From NCBI RefSeq assembly GCF_021654165.1, contig NZ_JAKFZN010000001.1, positions 1,054,001-1,118,000 on the forward strand: 64,000 bases of DNA. The letters are read 5' to 3'. Below the pieces are notes generated by a model. The model did not search any database. It worked only from the letters and a program-made list of their open reading frames with translations, and was not told the origin of the DNA. How positions within the stretch are numbered: position 1 is the stretch's first letter; each line of letters begins with the position of its first letter. The stretch is from Nereida sp. MMG025. Its GTDB lineage: Bacteria > Pseudomonadota > Alphaproteobacteria > Rhodobacterales > Rhodobacteraceae. Below are positions 54,964-63,427 of the stretch, piece by piece. Position numbers and translations under genes: made by a program.

Positions 54964-54994
54964 CCATTGCCATTTTTGGGCGCAATCACAGCTG

Positions 54995-55321
54995 ATGGAC
55001 ACTCTGGACACCACATTTGCCGCGCTCGCTGACCCCACCCGCCGCGCCATCCTTTCGATGCTGCTAGAGGACGATATGGCTGTCACAGATGTGGCAGAGC
55101 CGTTCGAGATGTCTTTGGCCGCGGTCAGCAAACATCTGATGATCTTGCAAAAGGCCGGTCTGATCAGTCAGGAAAAACGTGGACGCGTGAAATGGTGCAA
55201 ACTGGAACCCGACGCGATGAAAGACGCAAGCGTCTGGATGCAAAGTTTTGGCCAGTTTGAAGCCATCAATCTGGATGCGTTTGAAGCGTTTTTATCCGCC
55301 GAACTATCAAGCGAGGGGTGA
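54995..55321 (+). CDS. ArsR-family transcriptional regulator
   Basis: A 108-residue winged-helix protein of the ArsR superfamily. Helix-turn-helix block FAALADPTRRAILSML, then MSLAAVSKHLMILQKAGLI and RGRVKWCKLEPDAM. No metal-binding CxC motif is visible, so it belongs to the non-metal subgroup. The ATG 54995 has only a weak ribosome binding site. It is divergent from atpI; no target gene follows on the same strand within the 3' space. Confidence 0.92.
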   Translation: MDTLDTTFAALADPTRRAILSMLLEDDMAVTDVAEPFEMSLAAVSKHLMILQKAGLISQEKRGRVKWCKLEPDAMKDASVWMQSFGQFEAINLDAFEAFLSAELSSEG

Positions 55322-55480
55322 CGACCCGCACACCTTTCCCCAACAAGAAGAAGGACACTCGTAACGCAAACTACTTGCGGGCCGTCATGAGGAAGTAATA
55401 CCTGATCTACACAGCATGGTTAGGGGAAATGATGCGGCCACTTCCCCACCCTTTATTCGAAGATCATCACCCCCGTCCGA

Positions 55481-56359
55481 TCAATCGATGCTCCACGACT
55501 TTGCTTCGGTCTTGATGTGGTTCAAAAACGCCTGCACCTTGGTCGTCCGATGCAAATCCACATGCGTGACAAGCCAAAGCGGGGCGGACCAGTCATCGCT
55601 TGATGGCATCACTTCGATCAAATTGTCGTGGCGCGCCAATTCCCAAGACGGCACAAACCCGATACCCGCTCCTGCAAAGATCGCATCTTCCATGCTGCGA
55701 TTGTCTGTCGTGCGATAGGTCAGTTGTTCTGGCCTGATCGCAGTGCGCAGCCACCGCATAAAAGGCGCGCGCGACGTCTCGGAATCGTGGCCCACAAACT
55801 CATGTTCGCTCAGATCCCCGTTTTCGGGCATCCCTTTGCGGTCGATATAGCTTTGATGGGCAACCAGTTTCATCCGCTGTCGGAAGAAAGGTTGCACCAC
55901 ATTGTCGAGTTGTTCAGGCGCGGCACCCGCCCGAAACGCAACATGTGCCTCACCGTATTCAAGGCGGAAAATGCGCTCGCCCGTTAGATAACGAACGATC
56001 AATCCCGGATTGGCAGCCTGAAACCGCGCAATCGACGGTGCAAGCAGCGGCGAGAGAGACGCCAAAGAGGTAATCACCAATTCGCCGGTCACATCCTCGC
56101 CGCGCCCCTTTAGGCGACCGACAAGTTGGGTAAACTGCTCGTCCGTTGTCTTGGCCACGGTCAGCAGATCTTCACCAGCCTCTGTCGCCGTATAGCCCCG
56201 CGCGTGCCGTTGGAACAATTTCAGCCCCAATCGCCCTTCAAGCGCATCAATGTGGCGGATCACGGTAGCATGGTGAACGCCCAAAACCTCTGCCGCGCCG
56301 CTGACCGTTCCCATACGCGCAACCTGATAGGCGGTGCGGATTTCATCCCAGTTGTCCAT
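55481..56359 (-). CDS. LysR-family transcriptional regulator
   Basis: A 292-residue regulator. N-terminal HTH: YQVARMGTVSGAAEVLGVHH with TVIRHIDALEGRLGLKLFQR; C-terminal LysR substrate domain (from about residue 90). Divergent from the azoreductase-like gene, with 104 bp between starts, so it probably controls it, as is usual for LysR regulators. Confidence 0.94.
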   Translation of the reverse strand: MDNWDEIRTAYQVARMGTVSGAAEVLGVHHATVIRHIDALEGRLGLKLFQRHARGYTATEAGEDLLTVAKTTDEQFTQLVGRLKGRGEDVTGELVITSLASLSPLLAPSIARFQAANPGLIVRYLTGERIFRLEYGEAHVAFRAGAAPEQLDNVVQPFFRQRMKLVAHQSYIDRKGMPENGDLSEHEFVGHDSETSRAPFMRWLRTAIRPEQLTYRTTDNRSMEDAIFAGAGIGFVPSWELARHDNLIEVMPSSDDWSAPLWLVTHVDLHRTTKVQAFLNHIKTEAKSWSID

Positions 56360-56463
56360 GTTCTGCCTGTGCGTAATTTCACATACTTACCGCATTTACA
56401 GCAGATTGTGTTTATTTTTGCAATCCGCATATTAAGCGGCAACACACCAATAGGAAAGTTACC

Positions 56464-57045
56464 ATGACACATTCAATTTTGCGTATCGATGCCTCTGCCA
56501 ATGGCGCCGACAGCGTGACCCGCAACCTGACCCAAGCAATCGTCGAACAGCTGCAAGGCGATGTCACGCATCGGGATTTGGCCGCCACCGCCCCGCAATT
56601 TGCCACAGCGGGATATATCAGCGGGCGCACCCTTGCCCCCGATGAACGTGACACCGCACAACGCGCCGACATGGTCCAGCCCGATGCGTTGGTGGCCGAA
56701 TTGGAAGCCGCCGATACAATCGTGATCGGCCTGCCGATCTACAACTTCGGGGTGCCTGCCGCCCTCAAAGCATGGGCGGATCAGGTCGCCATCCCTGGCC
56801 GCACCTTTGCCTACTCGGCGGAAGGCCCCAAAGGCCTGCTTGAAGGGAAACGCGCCATCATTGCGGTTGCCTCGGGCGGCACAAAGGTTGGGTCCGAAAT
56901 CGACTTTGCGACGCCTTGGCTGCGCTTTTTCCTTGGGTTTATCGGGGTTACTGATGTTCAGATCATCGCCGCCGATCAACTTGGACAAGGGGCCGAAGAC
57001 AAGATCAGCGCCGCACATGACAGCATCGCCAGCATTGCTGCCTAA
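56464..57045 (+). CDS. azoR: FMN-dependent NADH-azoreductase (AzoR-like)
   Basis: A 193-residue flavodoxin-fold quinone/azo reductase. FMN-binding N-terminal RIDASANGADSVTRNLT, the conserved LPIYNFGVPAALKAWADQV and the substrate-site region GRTFAYSAEGPKGLL are all visible. It gives detoxification of quinones and azo compounds using NADH. Divergent LysR gene upstream; hairpin downstream. Confidence 0.93.
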   Translation: MTHSILRIDASANGADSVTRNLTQAIVEQLQGDVTHRDLAATAPQFATAGYISGRTLAPDERDTAQRADMVQPDALVAELEAADTIVIGLPIYNFGVPAALKAWADQVAIPGRTFAYSAEGPKGLLEGKRAIIAVASGGTKVGSEIDFATPWLRFFLGFIGVTDVQIIAADQLGQGAEDKISAAHDSIASIAA

Positions 57046-57058
57046 AATACAAGCAAAT

Positions 57059-57083
57059 GGGGTGGGCCTTGCGGGCCCATCCC
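57059..57083 (+). terminator. Hairpin after azoR
   Basis: GGGGTGGGCC - loop - GGCCCATCCC, ten paired positions including one G-U, starting 14 bases after the azoR stop. No T-run follows, so it is only a probable terminator. Confidence 0.45.
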
Positions 57084-57163
57084 ACCCATCTGCGACATTC
57101 TGTCAGTCAATTCATTGACCGTTAACACCTGCGTGCCATGTTTTACCCAGAGGGGATAAGACG

Positions 57164-57682
57164 ATGGACATTACGGTAGACACCACAGACCAACTGATAA
57201 TCGAAGGCCGCCCATGGAAAACCTGCGCGGCACTCACGCTTGGCGCAATCGCGATGTTCGCGATGACGCTGATCAGCTGGAACGTGATGCCCAACCTTTT
57301 CGCCATCCTGTTCTTTTTCGCCGCCCTGCACCTTACGGCAATGGCCACGACCCGTATGCACCGCACGCAGGCGATTTTCGCCATTGACCGCAAGGATGCG
57401 CTTTTGCGCTGGCGTTCGGTCTGGGGGTATGTCCAGCACCGTGTCCCCGTGGGGACCATCCTGCACGCAGATACACAAACCGTGATTAACAGCCGACGCC
57501 CGTTTGAACGGCCCGTGCTCTATATTGACGTTGATGGCGCGCCCTGCACGGTTCCGCTGCATCCCACCTACATGTCAGATCATTCAGCCCGCCGCATTGC
57601 CGACCGGGTGAACAGCTGGCTGGCACAGGCCGATATCTTGCGCGCCACAGGCTCTCTTGACTCAAACGCGGGCCACGCCTAA
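57164..57682 (+). CDS. Conserved-type membrane protein of unknown function
   Basis: A 172-residue protein with two adjacent hydrophobic helices near residues 22-62 (ALTLGAIAMFAMTLISW and LFAILFFFAALHLTAMA), then a soluble C-terminal part of about 110 residues with alternating beta-type segments (ALLRWRSVWGYVQHRVPV). It has GAGGGG before the ATG. I do not recognise the family; the layout resembles small membrane proteins with a PH-like cytoplasmic domain, but this is a guess. Confidence 0.75.
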   Translation: MDITVDTTDQLIIEGRPWKTCAALTLGAIAMFAMTLISWNVMPNLFAILFFFAALHLTAMATTRMHRTQAIFAIDRKDALLRWRSVWGYVQHRVPVGTILHADTQTVINSRRPFERPVLYIDVDGAPCTVPLHPTYMSDHSARRIADRVNSWLAQADILRATGSLDSNAGHA

Positions 57683-57839
57683 ACGGTCAATCAAATCACG
57701 GAAGTCCTGAACTTCGGGTCTTATGGCTTGGCCAAAGATCGCCCTCCGTCAGCGCGTTGCGCCCACGGGGGTGTTTGGGGTTTTCGGGATCGGTCCTTAT
57801 GTTGGGGCCATCGATAGGTAGCGTGCAAAGGAGCACATC

Positions 57840-59345
57840 ATGTTTGAAAATCTGTCCGACCGCCTGTCAGGTGTCTTTGATCGGCTGACCAAGCAGGGTG
57901 CGCTGTCTGAAGATGATGTGAAAACAGCGCTGCGCGAAGTGCGCGTGGCCTTGCTTGAGGCTGATGTCTCGCTGCCTGTTGCACGGGATTTCGTTAAAGC
58001 CGTTCAGGAAAAGGCCACGGGCCAAGCCGTGACTAAATCGGTCACACCTGGCCAGCAGGTCGTCAAAATTGTGCACGATGAGATGGTGCACTTCCTACAA
58101 GGCGAAGATGGCGATATCGGCAGCCTCAAAATTGACAACGCCCCCGCCCCGATCCTGATGGTCGGCCTGCAAGGTGGTGGTAAAACGACGACGACGGGCA
58201 AGCTGGCCAAGCGCCTGAAAGAAAAGAATGGCAAGCGCGTGTTGTTGGCGTCGCTCGACATTTACCGCCCCGCTGCGCAGCACCAGCTTGAAATTCTGGG
58301 TCAGCAAATTGGTGTAGATACACTGCCGATTGTGGCAGGCGAAAGTGCTGTGCAAATCGCCAAACGCGCCAAGCAACAGGCCACGATGGGTGGCTACGAC
58401 GTTTACATGCTCGATACCGCGGGTCGTCTGCAGATTGACGAAACCCTGATGAAAGAGGTTGAAGACGTCCGCGATGTGGTCAACCCGCGCGAGACGCTTC
58501 TGGTGGTCGACGGCCTGACAGGTCAGGTCGCCGTTGAGGTCGCAGAAGAATTTGACGGCAAGATTGGCATTTCGGGCGTCGTTCTCACACGGATGGACGG
58601 CGACGGACGCGGTGGTGCGGCTCTGTCGATGCGCGCTGTGACGGGCAAACCCATCAAATTCGTGGGCCTTGGCGAAAAGATGGACGCGCTGGAAGAATTC
58701 CACCCCGAGCGCATCGCGGGCCGTATCCTTGGCATGGGCGATATCGTCAGCCTTGTTGAAAAAGCCCAGGAAACCATCGAGGCCGAACAAGCCGAACGCA
58801 TGATGAAGCGCTTCCAGAAAGGTCAGTTCAATATGAACGACCTGAAGATGCAGCTGGAACAAATGCTCAAAATGGGCGGCATGGAAGGCATTATGGGGAT
58901 GATGCCCGGCATGAAGAAAATGGCCAAACAGGTCGAGGATGCGGGCTTTGACGATAGCATCCTGCGCCGCCAGATCGCGCTGATCAATTCGATGACCAAG
59001 AAGGAACGCGCCAACCCACAGCTTTTGCAAGCCAGCCGCAAAAAGCGCATCGCCAAAGGCGCGGGGCTGGAAGTCAGCGAGCTGAACAAGCTGATGAAAA
59101 TGCACCGTCAAATGTCCGACATGATGAAGAAAATGGGCAAGATGGGCAAAGGCGGCATGATGAAACAAGCCATGAAAGGCATGTTCGGCAAAGGCGGCCC
59201 ATCCGAGGCCGATATGCAAGCGGCACAACAGCAAATGGCGGGTGGCAAATTGCCCGGCGGTCTGGGTGGCATGGGCGGCGGTCTGCCCGGTCTGGGCGGT
59301 GGCGGCCTGCCACCGGGGCTCAGCGGTTTCGGGAAGAAGAAATAA
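57840..59345 (+). CDS. ffh: Signal recognition particle protein Ffh
   Basis: SRP54-type GTPase, 501 residues, that targets membrane proteins co-translationally. N domain (SEDDVKTALREVRVALLEADV), G domain with P-loop GLQGGGKTTTTGKLAK, DIYRPAAQHQLE, LDTAGRLQ and GLGEKMDALEEF, and the Met-rich M domain (MNDLKMQLEQMLKMGGMEG) that binds signal peptides and 4.5S RNA. The C-terminus is a Gly/Leu/Pro-rich tail. AAGGAG lies upstream of the ATG. Confidence 0.97.
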   Translation: MFENLSDRLSGVFDRLTKQGALSEDDVKTALREVRVALLEADVSLPVARDFVKAVQEKATGQAVTKSVTPGQQVVKIVHDEMVHFLQGEDGDIGSLKIDNAPAPILMVGLQGGGKTTTTGKLAKRLKEKNGKRVLLASLDIYRPAAQHQLEILGQQIGVDTLPIVAGESAVQIAKRAKQQATMGGYDVYMLDTAGRLQIDETLMKEVEDVRDVVNPRETLLVVDGLTGQVAVEVAEEFDGKIGISGVVLTRMDGDGRGGAALSMRAVTGKPIKFVGLGEKMDALEEFHPERIAGRILGMGDIVSLVEKAQETIEAEQAERMMKRFQKGQFNMNDLKMQLEQMLKMGGMEGIMGMMPGMKKMAKQVEDAGFDDSILRRQIALINSMTKKERANPQLLQASRKKRIAKGAGLEVSELNKLMKMHRQMSDMMKKMGKMGKGGMMKQAMKGMFGKGGPSEADMQAAQQQMAGGKLPGGLGGMGGGLPGLGGGGLPPGLSGFGKKK

Positions 59346-59371
59346 TGGCTTTACGCGCCATCCCATCCACA

Positions 59372-59425
59372 GCAGATTTTTCTGGAAAAATCTGCCGCGC
59401 CGAAGAGTGTTCTGGAACACTCTTC
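59372..59425. repeat. Twin perfect hairpins with identical CTGG loops after ffh
   Basis: Hairpin 1: GCAGATTTTT-CTGG-AAAAATCTGC (59372-59395). Hairpin 2: GAAGAGTGTT-CTGG-AACACTCTTC (59402-59425). Both have 10-bp perfect stems and the same CTGG tetraloop, with only CGCGCC between them. The stem sequences are unrelated. They lie 26 bases after the ffh stop and 20 bases before the GNAT start. Terminator, RNA-stability element or protein-binding site are possible. Confidence 0.85.
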
Positions 59426-59445
59426 CCCCGCGAGGTGGGCGCACG

Positions 59446-59970
59446 ATGACCACCGCGCCGACCCTGCACACCGCGCGTCTGACGCTGCGGCCCCATGTGA
59501 TGGCAGATTGGCCCGCTTTTGCAGGGCTGATGGCGTCTGATCGTGCGCGGTTTATGGGCGGGCCCTATGGGCAAGACGCGGCCTGGGGCATGTTCTGTTC
59601 GGACATTGCGCAATGGCACTTGCTTGGGCATGGCGCCTTGGCCATTGAGTATGAGGGTAATGTGGTTGGGCAAGTGGCCGTAAATCACCCGCCCCATTTC
59701 CCCGAAGTCGAACTGGGCTGGCTGGCCTTTGACGGACATGAAGGCCGCGGATTTATCACCGAAGCTGCCGCGGCCCTGAAACTGTGGGCGGTGCGCAATT
59801 TGGGGCTGCAGACCCTTGTTAGCTATATTGACGCAGCCAACCTATCGTCGATCGCATTGGCGAAGCGACTGGGTGCGACACATGATCATACAGCACGCGG
59901 TCCACACCCCGATGATCAGGTCTACCGTCATATGATTGACGATGACGGCGGGATGGAGGCCTACGCCTGA
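59446..59970 (+). CDS. GNAT acetyltransferase (RimJ/RimL type), first of a tandem pair
   Basis: A 174-residue acetyl-CoA-dependent N-acetyltransferase. LHTARLTLRPHVMADWPAFA at the start, VELGWLAFDGHEGRGFITEA as the acetyl-CoA loop and SYIDAANLSSIALAKRLGA at the end are typical. ATG 59446 has GAGG 11 bases upstream. It shares RARFMGGP with the following gene, indicating duplication. The stop shares one base with the next ATG (TGATG). Confidence 0.9.
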   Translation: MTTAPTLHTARLTLRPHVMADWPAFAGLMASDRARFMGGPYGQDAAWGMFCSDIAQWHLLGHGALAIEYEGNVVGQVAVNHPPHFPEVELGWLAFDGHEGRGFITEAAAALKLWAVRNLGLQTLVSYIDAANLSSIALAKRLGATHDHTARGPHPDDQVYRHMIDDDGGMEAYA

Positions 59971-60575
59971 TGCACACGGCCAATATCCCAACACTTACCA
60001 CCAAACGCCTGTCCCTGCGGGGACCAGAGGCTGAGGACTATCCCGATTTCAAGGCGACGTTCAGCAGTTACCGCGCGCGCTTCATGGGGGGGCCGCTCAA
60101 TGCGTATGAAGCGTGGATGCTTTACGCCGCTGAAATCGGCCATTGGAATATCCGTGGCTATGGCATGTGGATGATCCATGACGCCATAACGGACGAGACC
60201 TATGGCATGGCAGGTATGTGGAAGCCCGCAGGCTGGCCCGAAGCTGAGCTGGCCTGGATCATCTGGCCCCAAGTCGCAGGCCGTGGCATTGCGTTGGAAG
60301 CGACCCATCTGGTCCGCGATTATGCCTATGACACACTTGGGTGGCAAAGCGCCGTCAGCTATCTGGACCCAAAGAACCTTGAGGCGATCCGACTGGCCGA
60401 ACGTTTGGGTGCCAAGAAAGATCACGATGCGCAAACGGTAGATGGACATGACGTGGTCTACCGCCATCCCGATGCGGCCGCGTTGAAAGACAGCCAGCTG
60501 CGGCACGGGATCGAGATGGAAATCGATCATTACCGTGATCCCGATTTTACACCGAAAGGATGGGCTCTTGACTGA
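59970..60575 (+). CDS. GNAT acetyltransferase (RimJ/RimL type), second of a tandem pair
   Basis: A 201-residue paralogue of the preceding gene. LTTKRLSLRGPEAEDYPDF, YRARFMGGPLNAYEAW, AELAWIIWPQVAGRGIALEA (acetyl-CoA loop) and SYLDPKNLEAIRLAERLGA. It has an extra C-terminal extension of about 35 residues. Overlaps the chorismate mutase gene by 8 bp. Confidence 0.9.
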   Translation: MHTANIPTLTTKRLSLRGPEAEDYPDFKATFSSYRARFMGGPLNAYEAWMLYAAEIGHWNIRGYGMWMIHDAITDETYGMAGMWKPAGWPEAELAWIIWPQVAGRGIALEATHLVRDYAYDTLGWQSAVSYLDPKNLEAIRLAERLGAKKDHDAQTVDGHDVVYRHPDAAALKDSQLRHGIEMEIDHYRDPDFTPKGWALD

Positions 60576-60864
60576 TACCGTCACAAAAGCCGCCGAAGTG
60601 CTGGCAGATCACCGCGCCAGCATCGACCGACTGGATGCGATCCTTGTCTATACATTGGGCGAGCGGTTCAAACACACACAGGCTGTGGGGAAACTCAAAG
60701 CCGAACACGACCTTCCCCCGTCTGATCCCACGCGCGAAGCCGCACAGATCGCACGGCTTGAAGATTTGGCAAATCGGGCCGATCTGGACCCCGAATTCGC
60801 CAAGAAGTTTCTGAACTTCATCATCGCTGAAGTCATTCAGCATCACCAAAAACACCAATCATAA
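60568..60864 (+). CDS. Chorismate mutase, AroQ type
   Basis: A 98-residue all-helical enzyme that converts chorismate to prephenate on the route to Phe and Tyr. Pattern: HRASIDRLDAILVYTLGERF (first helix with Arg), TQAVGKLKAEHDLP (catalytic Lys) and AQIARLEDLANRADLDPEFA, with the last helix FLNFIIAEVIQHHQ. The start is TTG 60568 with AAAGGA seven bases upstream. Confidence 0.9.
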   Translation: MTDTVTKAAEVLADHRASIDRLDAILVYTLGERFKHTQAVGKLKAEHDLPPSDPTREAAQIARLEDLANRADLDPEFAKKFLNFIIAEVIQHHQKHQS

Positions 60865-60885
60865 CTTCATCTAAGGAAAAATCTC

Positions 60886-61302
60886 ATGGCTATGAAAATC
60901 CGTTTGGCCCGTGGTGGCTCGAAAAAACGCCCATTTTACCGTGTTGTCGCTGCGGACAGCCGCATGGCGCGCGATGGTCGTTTCATCGAAAAACTGGGCA
61001 CATACAACCCGCTGCTGCCAAAAGACAGTGAAGAGCGCGTCAAGCTGGACATGGAGCGCGTGCAATACTGGTTGGGCGAAGGTGCACAGCCAACCGACCG
61101 CGTAAGCCGTTTTCTGGAAGCCGCTGGCGTTTTGGAGAAAAAAGAGCGTGCGAACATGAAAAAAGCGGTTCCAGGCAAGAAAGCCCAGGAACGTGCTGAA
61201 GAAAAAGCGGCCAAAGCAGCCGCAGCTGAAGAAGCTGCAAACGCCCCTGCCGAGGAAGCACCGGCAGAAGCGCCTGCAGAAGAAGCAGCCGCCGAGGAAT
61301 AA
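60886..61302 (+). CDS. rpsP: 30S ribosomal protein S16
   Basis: A 138-residue S16. The core [42 protein letters not shown] and [19 protein letters not shown] occupy the first 85 residues or so. The C-terminus is an Ala/Glu-rich low-complexity tail ([18 protein letters not shown]) longer than in most bacteria, as is usual in Rhodobacterales. In the conserved ffh-rpsP-rimM-trmD neighbourhood. Confidence 0.97.
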   Translation: MAMKIRLARGGSKKRPFYRVVAADSRMARDGRFIEKLGTYNPLLPKDSEERVKLDMERVQYWLGEGAQPTDRVSRFLEAAGVLEKKERANMKKAVPGKKAQERAEEKAAKAAAAEEAANAPAEEAPAEAPAEEAAAEE

Positions 61303-61317
61303 GACCCTCTTGCGGGA

Positions 61318-61366
61318 TGTCCCCCGCCCGGGTTTGGGCGGGGACACATCTGTCCCCGCGGGGACA
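61318..61366. terminator. Two GC-rich hairpins after rpsP
   Basis: TGTCCCCCGCCC/GGGCGGGGACA (61318-61346, one bulged base), then the perfect palindrome TGTCCCCGCGGGGACA (61351-61366). No T-run. They may limit read-through from rpsP or protect its message. Confidence 0.6.
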
Positions 61367-61407
61367 TCCTTACCAGAGGGTTAATTCAATCTTACCAAAG
61401 GGTTAAG

Positions 61408-61782
61408 ATGACCACCTACCGTCTCGCCATTGCCGATCAGATGTATGTCGATATCGCCATGCGCGAAGGTGTGTGCCTGATGAACGGCGGGCGTGAAGCC
61501 GCCCTTGATGGATTGTCGCTTGGGGATCGGGTGGTCTTTTACGCGCCATCGGACAAGCCCAACGGCACCTCTGTGAATGCCTATGTGGCCATTGCAACGA
61601 TCACGGGTCAGCGCCTGCGCAAGACTGATTGGGACGGTGTAAACGGTTTTAAAGCCTGGGTCATGCCTTGCACCTATGCGGATGCGACACCCCTGCACGA
61701 ACCGCTGGACTATGACGCGCCTGTCATGGACATTGAGGCCGGCGAATTTGATCGCATCGCCAAAGCCATGAAAGTGACCTGA
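61408..61782 (+). CDS. EVE-domain-like (UPF0310) protein
   Basis: A 124-residue protein whose layout fits the EVE/PUA-like fold: YRLAIADQMYVDIAMREGVC, LNGGREAALDGLSLGDRVVF (GD-R-vfY), YAPSDKPNGTSVNAYVAIAT and KAWVMPCTYADATPLHE. Such domains bind modified nucleobases or RNA in other proteins. The match is moderate and rests on layout more than on signature residues. Followed after 1 base by a tiny membrane-protein gene. Confidence 0.7.
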   Translation: MTTYRLAIADQMYVDIAMREGVCLMNGGREAALDGLSLGDRVVFYAPSDKPNGTSVNAYVAIATITGQRLRKTDWDGVNGFKAWVMPCTYADATPLHEPLDYDAPVMDIEAGEFDRIAKAMKVT

Positions 61783-61783
61783 G

Positions 61784-61924
61784 ATGTTTCGATTGATCCG
61801 ACTGGTGATGTTTACAGGTGCTGCGTTTGTTGCAGGCATCGTCTATCAGATGTCGAGTTACAACACCGCATGTGAAACCGCAGGCGGCACAATCAGCAAT
61901 TCAATATGCGAGCGTACGAAATGA
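61784..61924 (+). CDS. Small membrane protein (46 residues) between EVE and rimM genes
   Basis: [20 protein letters not shown], then [18 protein letters not shown] and SNSICERTK-like end with two Cys. One hydrophobic helix at residues 5-22. The ATG lies one base after the EVE stop, and its TGA overlaps the rimM ATG (ATGA), so the gene is embedded in tight translational coupling. That argues for a real gene despite its length. Function unknown. Confidence 0.65.
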   Translation: MFRLIRLVMFTGAAFVAGIVYQMSSYNTACETAGGTISNSICERTK

Positions 61925-62424
61925 CAGATTTGGTTTTGGTCGGCTCAATCGCGGGCTCGTACGGGGTGCAGGGTGACGTGCGCATCAAGAGCTTTTGCGC
62001 GCAGGCCACGGACATATTTGGCTACCGGCTGACAAACGCGGACGGCAGCCGCAGCTTTGATGCCATTCTGGTGCGCCCGATCAAAAACGGGTTTGCCGCC
62101 CAAATCGGCGGCGTCGCCACCAAAGAAGAGGCCGATGCACTGCGCGGGACCGAGCTTTATGCCAGCCGTGACCAGCTGCCCGACGCCGAAGAGGACGAGT
62201 ATTATTATGCCGATCTGATCGGTCTGTCGGTGCTGGACACAGGCGGCACGGTTTTGGGCACCGTCAAGCAGGTGATGGACCACGGCGCGGGCGATTTGCT
62301 TGAAGTGCAAGGCCCTGCATTGCGCGACACCGTGCTGGTGCCTTTCACCAAGGCGGTGGTGCCCACTGTTGATTTGGCGGGTGGGCGCTTGGTCGTTGAT
62401 CCGCCAGAGGGTTTGTTCGACTAG
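61921..62424 (+). CDS. rimM: Ribosome maturation factor RimM
   Basis: A 167-residue 16S rRNA processing factor that binds S19 during 30S head assembly. [20 protein letters not shown] at the N-terminus and the PRC-barrel part [20 protein letters not shown] with [17 protein letters not shown] and VDPPEGLFD at the end are diagnostic. I use ATG 61921, which overlaps the stop of the small membrane gene, not the one 15 bases upstream. Convergent 4-bp overlap with the phosphotransferase gene. Confidence 0.96.
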   Translation: MTDLVLVGSIAGSYGVQGDVRIKSFCAQATDIFGYRLTNADGSRSFDAILVRPIKNGFAAQIGGVATKEEADALRGTELYASRDQLPDAEEDEYYYADLIGLSVLDTGGTVLGTVKQVMDHGAGDLLEVQGPALRDTVLVPFTKAVVPTVDLAGGRLVVDPPEGLFD

Positions 62425-63371
62425 CCCAACAGATGGGCTGCAATGCGTTGTAGCCCCGTCAAACGCCGCGATTGGCGCGGGCTGCGGGTGATGGCAGAGG
62501 GGTCGATGCGGCCCCATCGTGTAAGCGCTTTTAGCAAGATATGCGGAAGGATTGACGGGTCCTGATCGTCGAGATGCGCAAAGAAAGCGGCGTGTTCAGA
62601 GGCCGAGAGAACCGAGCCCACCTTGGGCTGATCTGTCCCATAGAGACTGGCGTAATCCACCAGAATATTCGCGATATCCAGTCCGATGGGCGCCGCCGCC
62701 CGCGCGCGAAGATCAATGGCAACGGTTGTGTCTGGCGCAATCAGCATGTTGTGCAGGATCAAATCACCATGCGGTTGCCTGCGCGCCATTTGGACAGACG
62801 GGCGTTGCTGGATCAGGCGGCTCGCCTTGAACGCGTAGTGATGCAGGTCATCCGCGGCAGGTGCAGGTTTGGTAGCCAGTTCGCCCAACTTGCCCAGAAT
62901 GAAGCCTTTGCGCATGGGAACGACCTGTGGATCCTGCGCTGCGGCGTGCGCCGCGATCCAGCCCCCGAGGCGTGAGAGCAGCTCCAGCCGAGCTGCTTGG
63001 GACAGGTCGCGATCCAGCAACCAGTCCTCGGCATGGGGGGCCGCGACATCCCGCATCACGATCGCATGACGCGCCGCGTCGATATAGGGAATGTCGGGCG
63101 TCTGGAATTCAGGTGATCCCTTCAGCCGCACGCCCGCATCCTGAACGGCCTGTGCAGCGGTCAGCACCAGATCGGCATGCGGTCCGAACCCTTGCTTGTA
63201 GATCAGCCCCGCCCCTTGCAATCGCAACATCACATGCCGTTCGCGCGCAGCTGTTTTGACGTGAAATACCTCTGCCGAGATGCCTTCGGCTGAACGCCCC
63301 GAAGCGCATAGCACATCTGGCCATGCGGCCAATGCGGCTTTGGTCATCTGGCGTTCATTCATTGTCGTCAT
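62421..63371 (-). CDS. Aminoglycoside phosphotransferase-like kinase
   Basis: A 316-residue protein of the APH/choline-kinase fold. The catalytic loop is [10 protein letters not shown] (HGD and N present), followed by [11 protein letters not shown] in place of the usual DFE/DxD metal motif. The nucleotide region is in the N-terminal third ([16 protein letters not shown]). The substrate is unknown. It interrupts the rimM-trmD order on the opposite strand. An ATG at 63371 is used; ATG 63362 is an alternative. Confidence 0.8.
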   Translation of the reverse strand: MTTMNERQMTKAALAAWPDVLCASGRSAEGISAEVFHVKTAARERHVMLRLQGAGLIYKQGFGPHADLVLTAAQAVQDAGVRLKGSPEFQTPDIPYIDAARHAIVMRDVAAPHAEDWLLDRDLSQAARLELLSRLGGWIAAHAAAQDPQVVPMRKGFILGKLGELATKPAPAADDLHHYAFKASRLIQQRPSVQMARRQPHGDLILHNMLIAPDTTVAIDLRARAAAPIGLDIANILVDYASLYGTDQPKVGSVLSASEHAAFFAHLDDQDPSILPHILLKALTRWGRIDPSAITRSPRQSRRLTGLQRIAAHLLG

Positions 63372-63427
63372 CCATACAGCCCGCTATAGGATGACGCGCA
63401 AGTCACGACCGCTGCAAGGAGAAAGCG

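Noticed and set aside
57683-57839. Possible SRP (4.5S) RNA gene before ffh
   Set aside because: I looked for the conserved GGAAGCAGCC-type loop of SRP RNA and did not find it.
58095-59471. Long antisense reading frame of 458 codons across ffh
   Set aside because: It is the shadow of ffh caused by biased third positions; the translation is rich in His, Leu and Phe without domain character.
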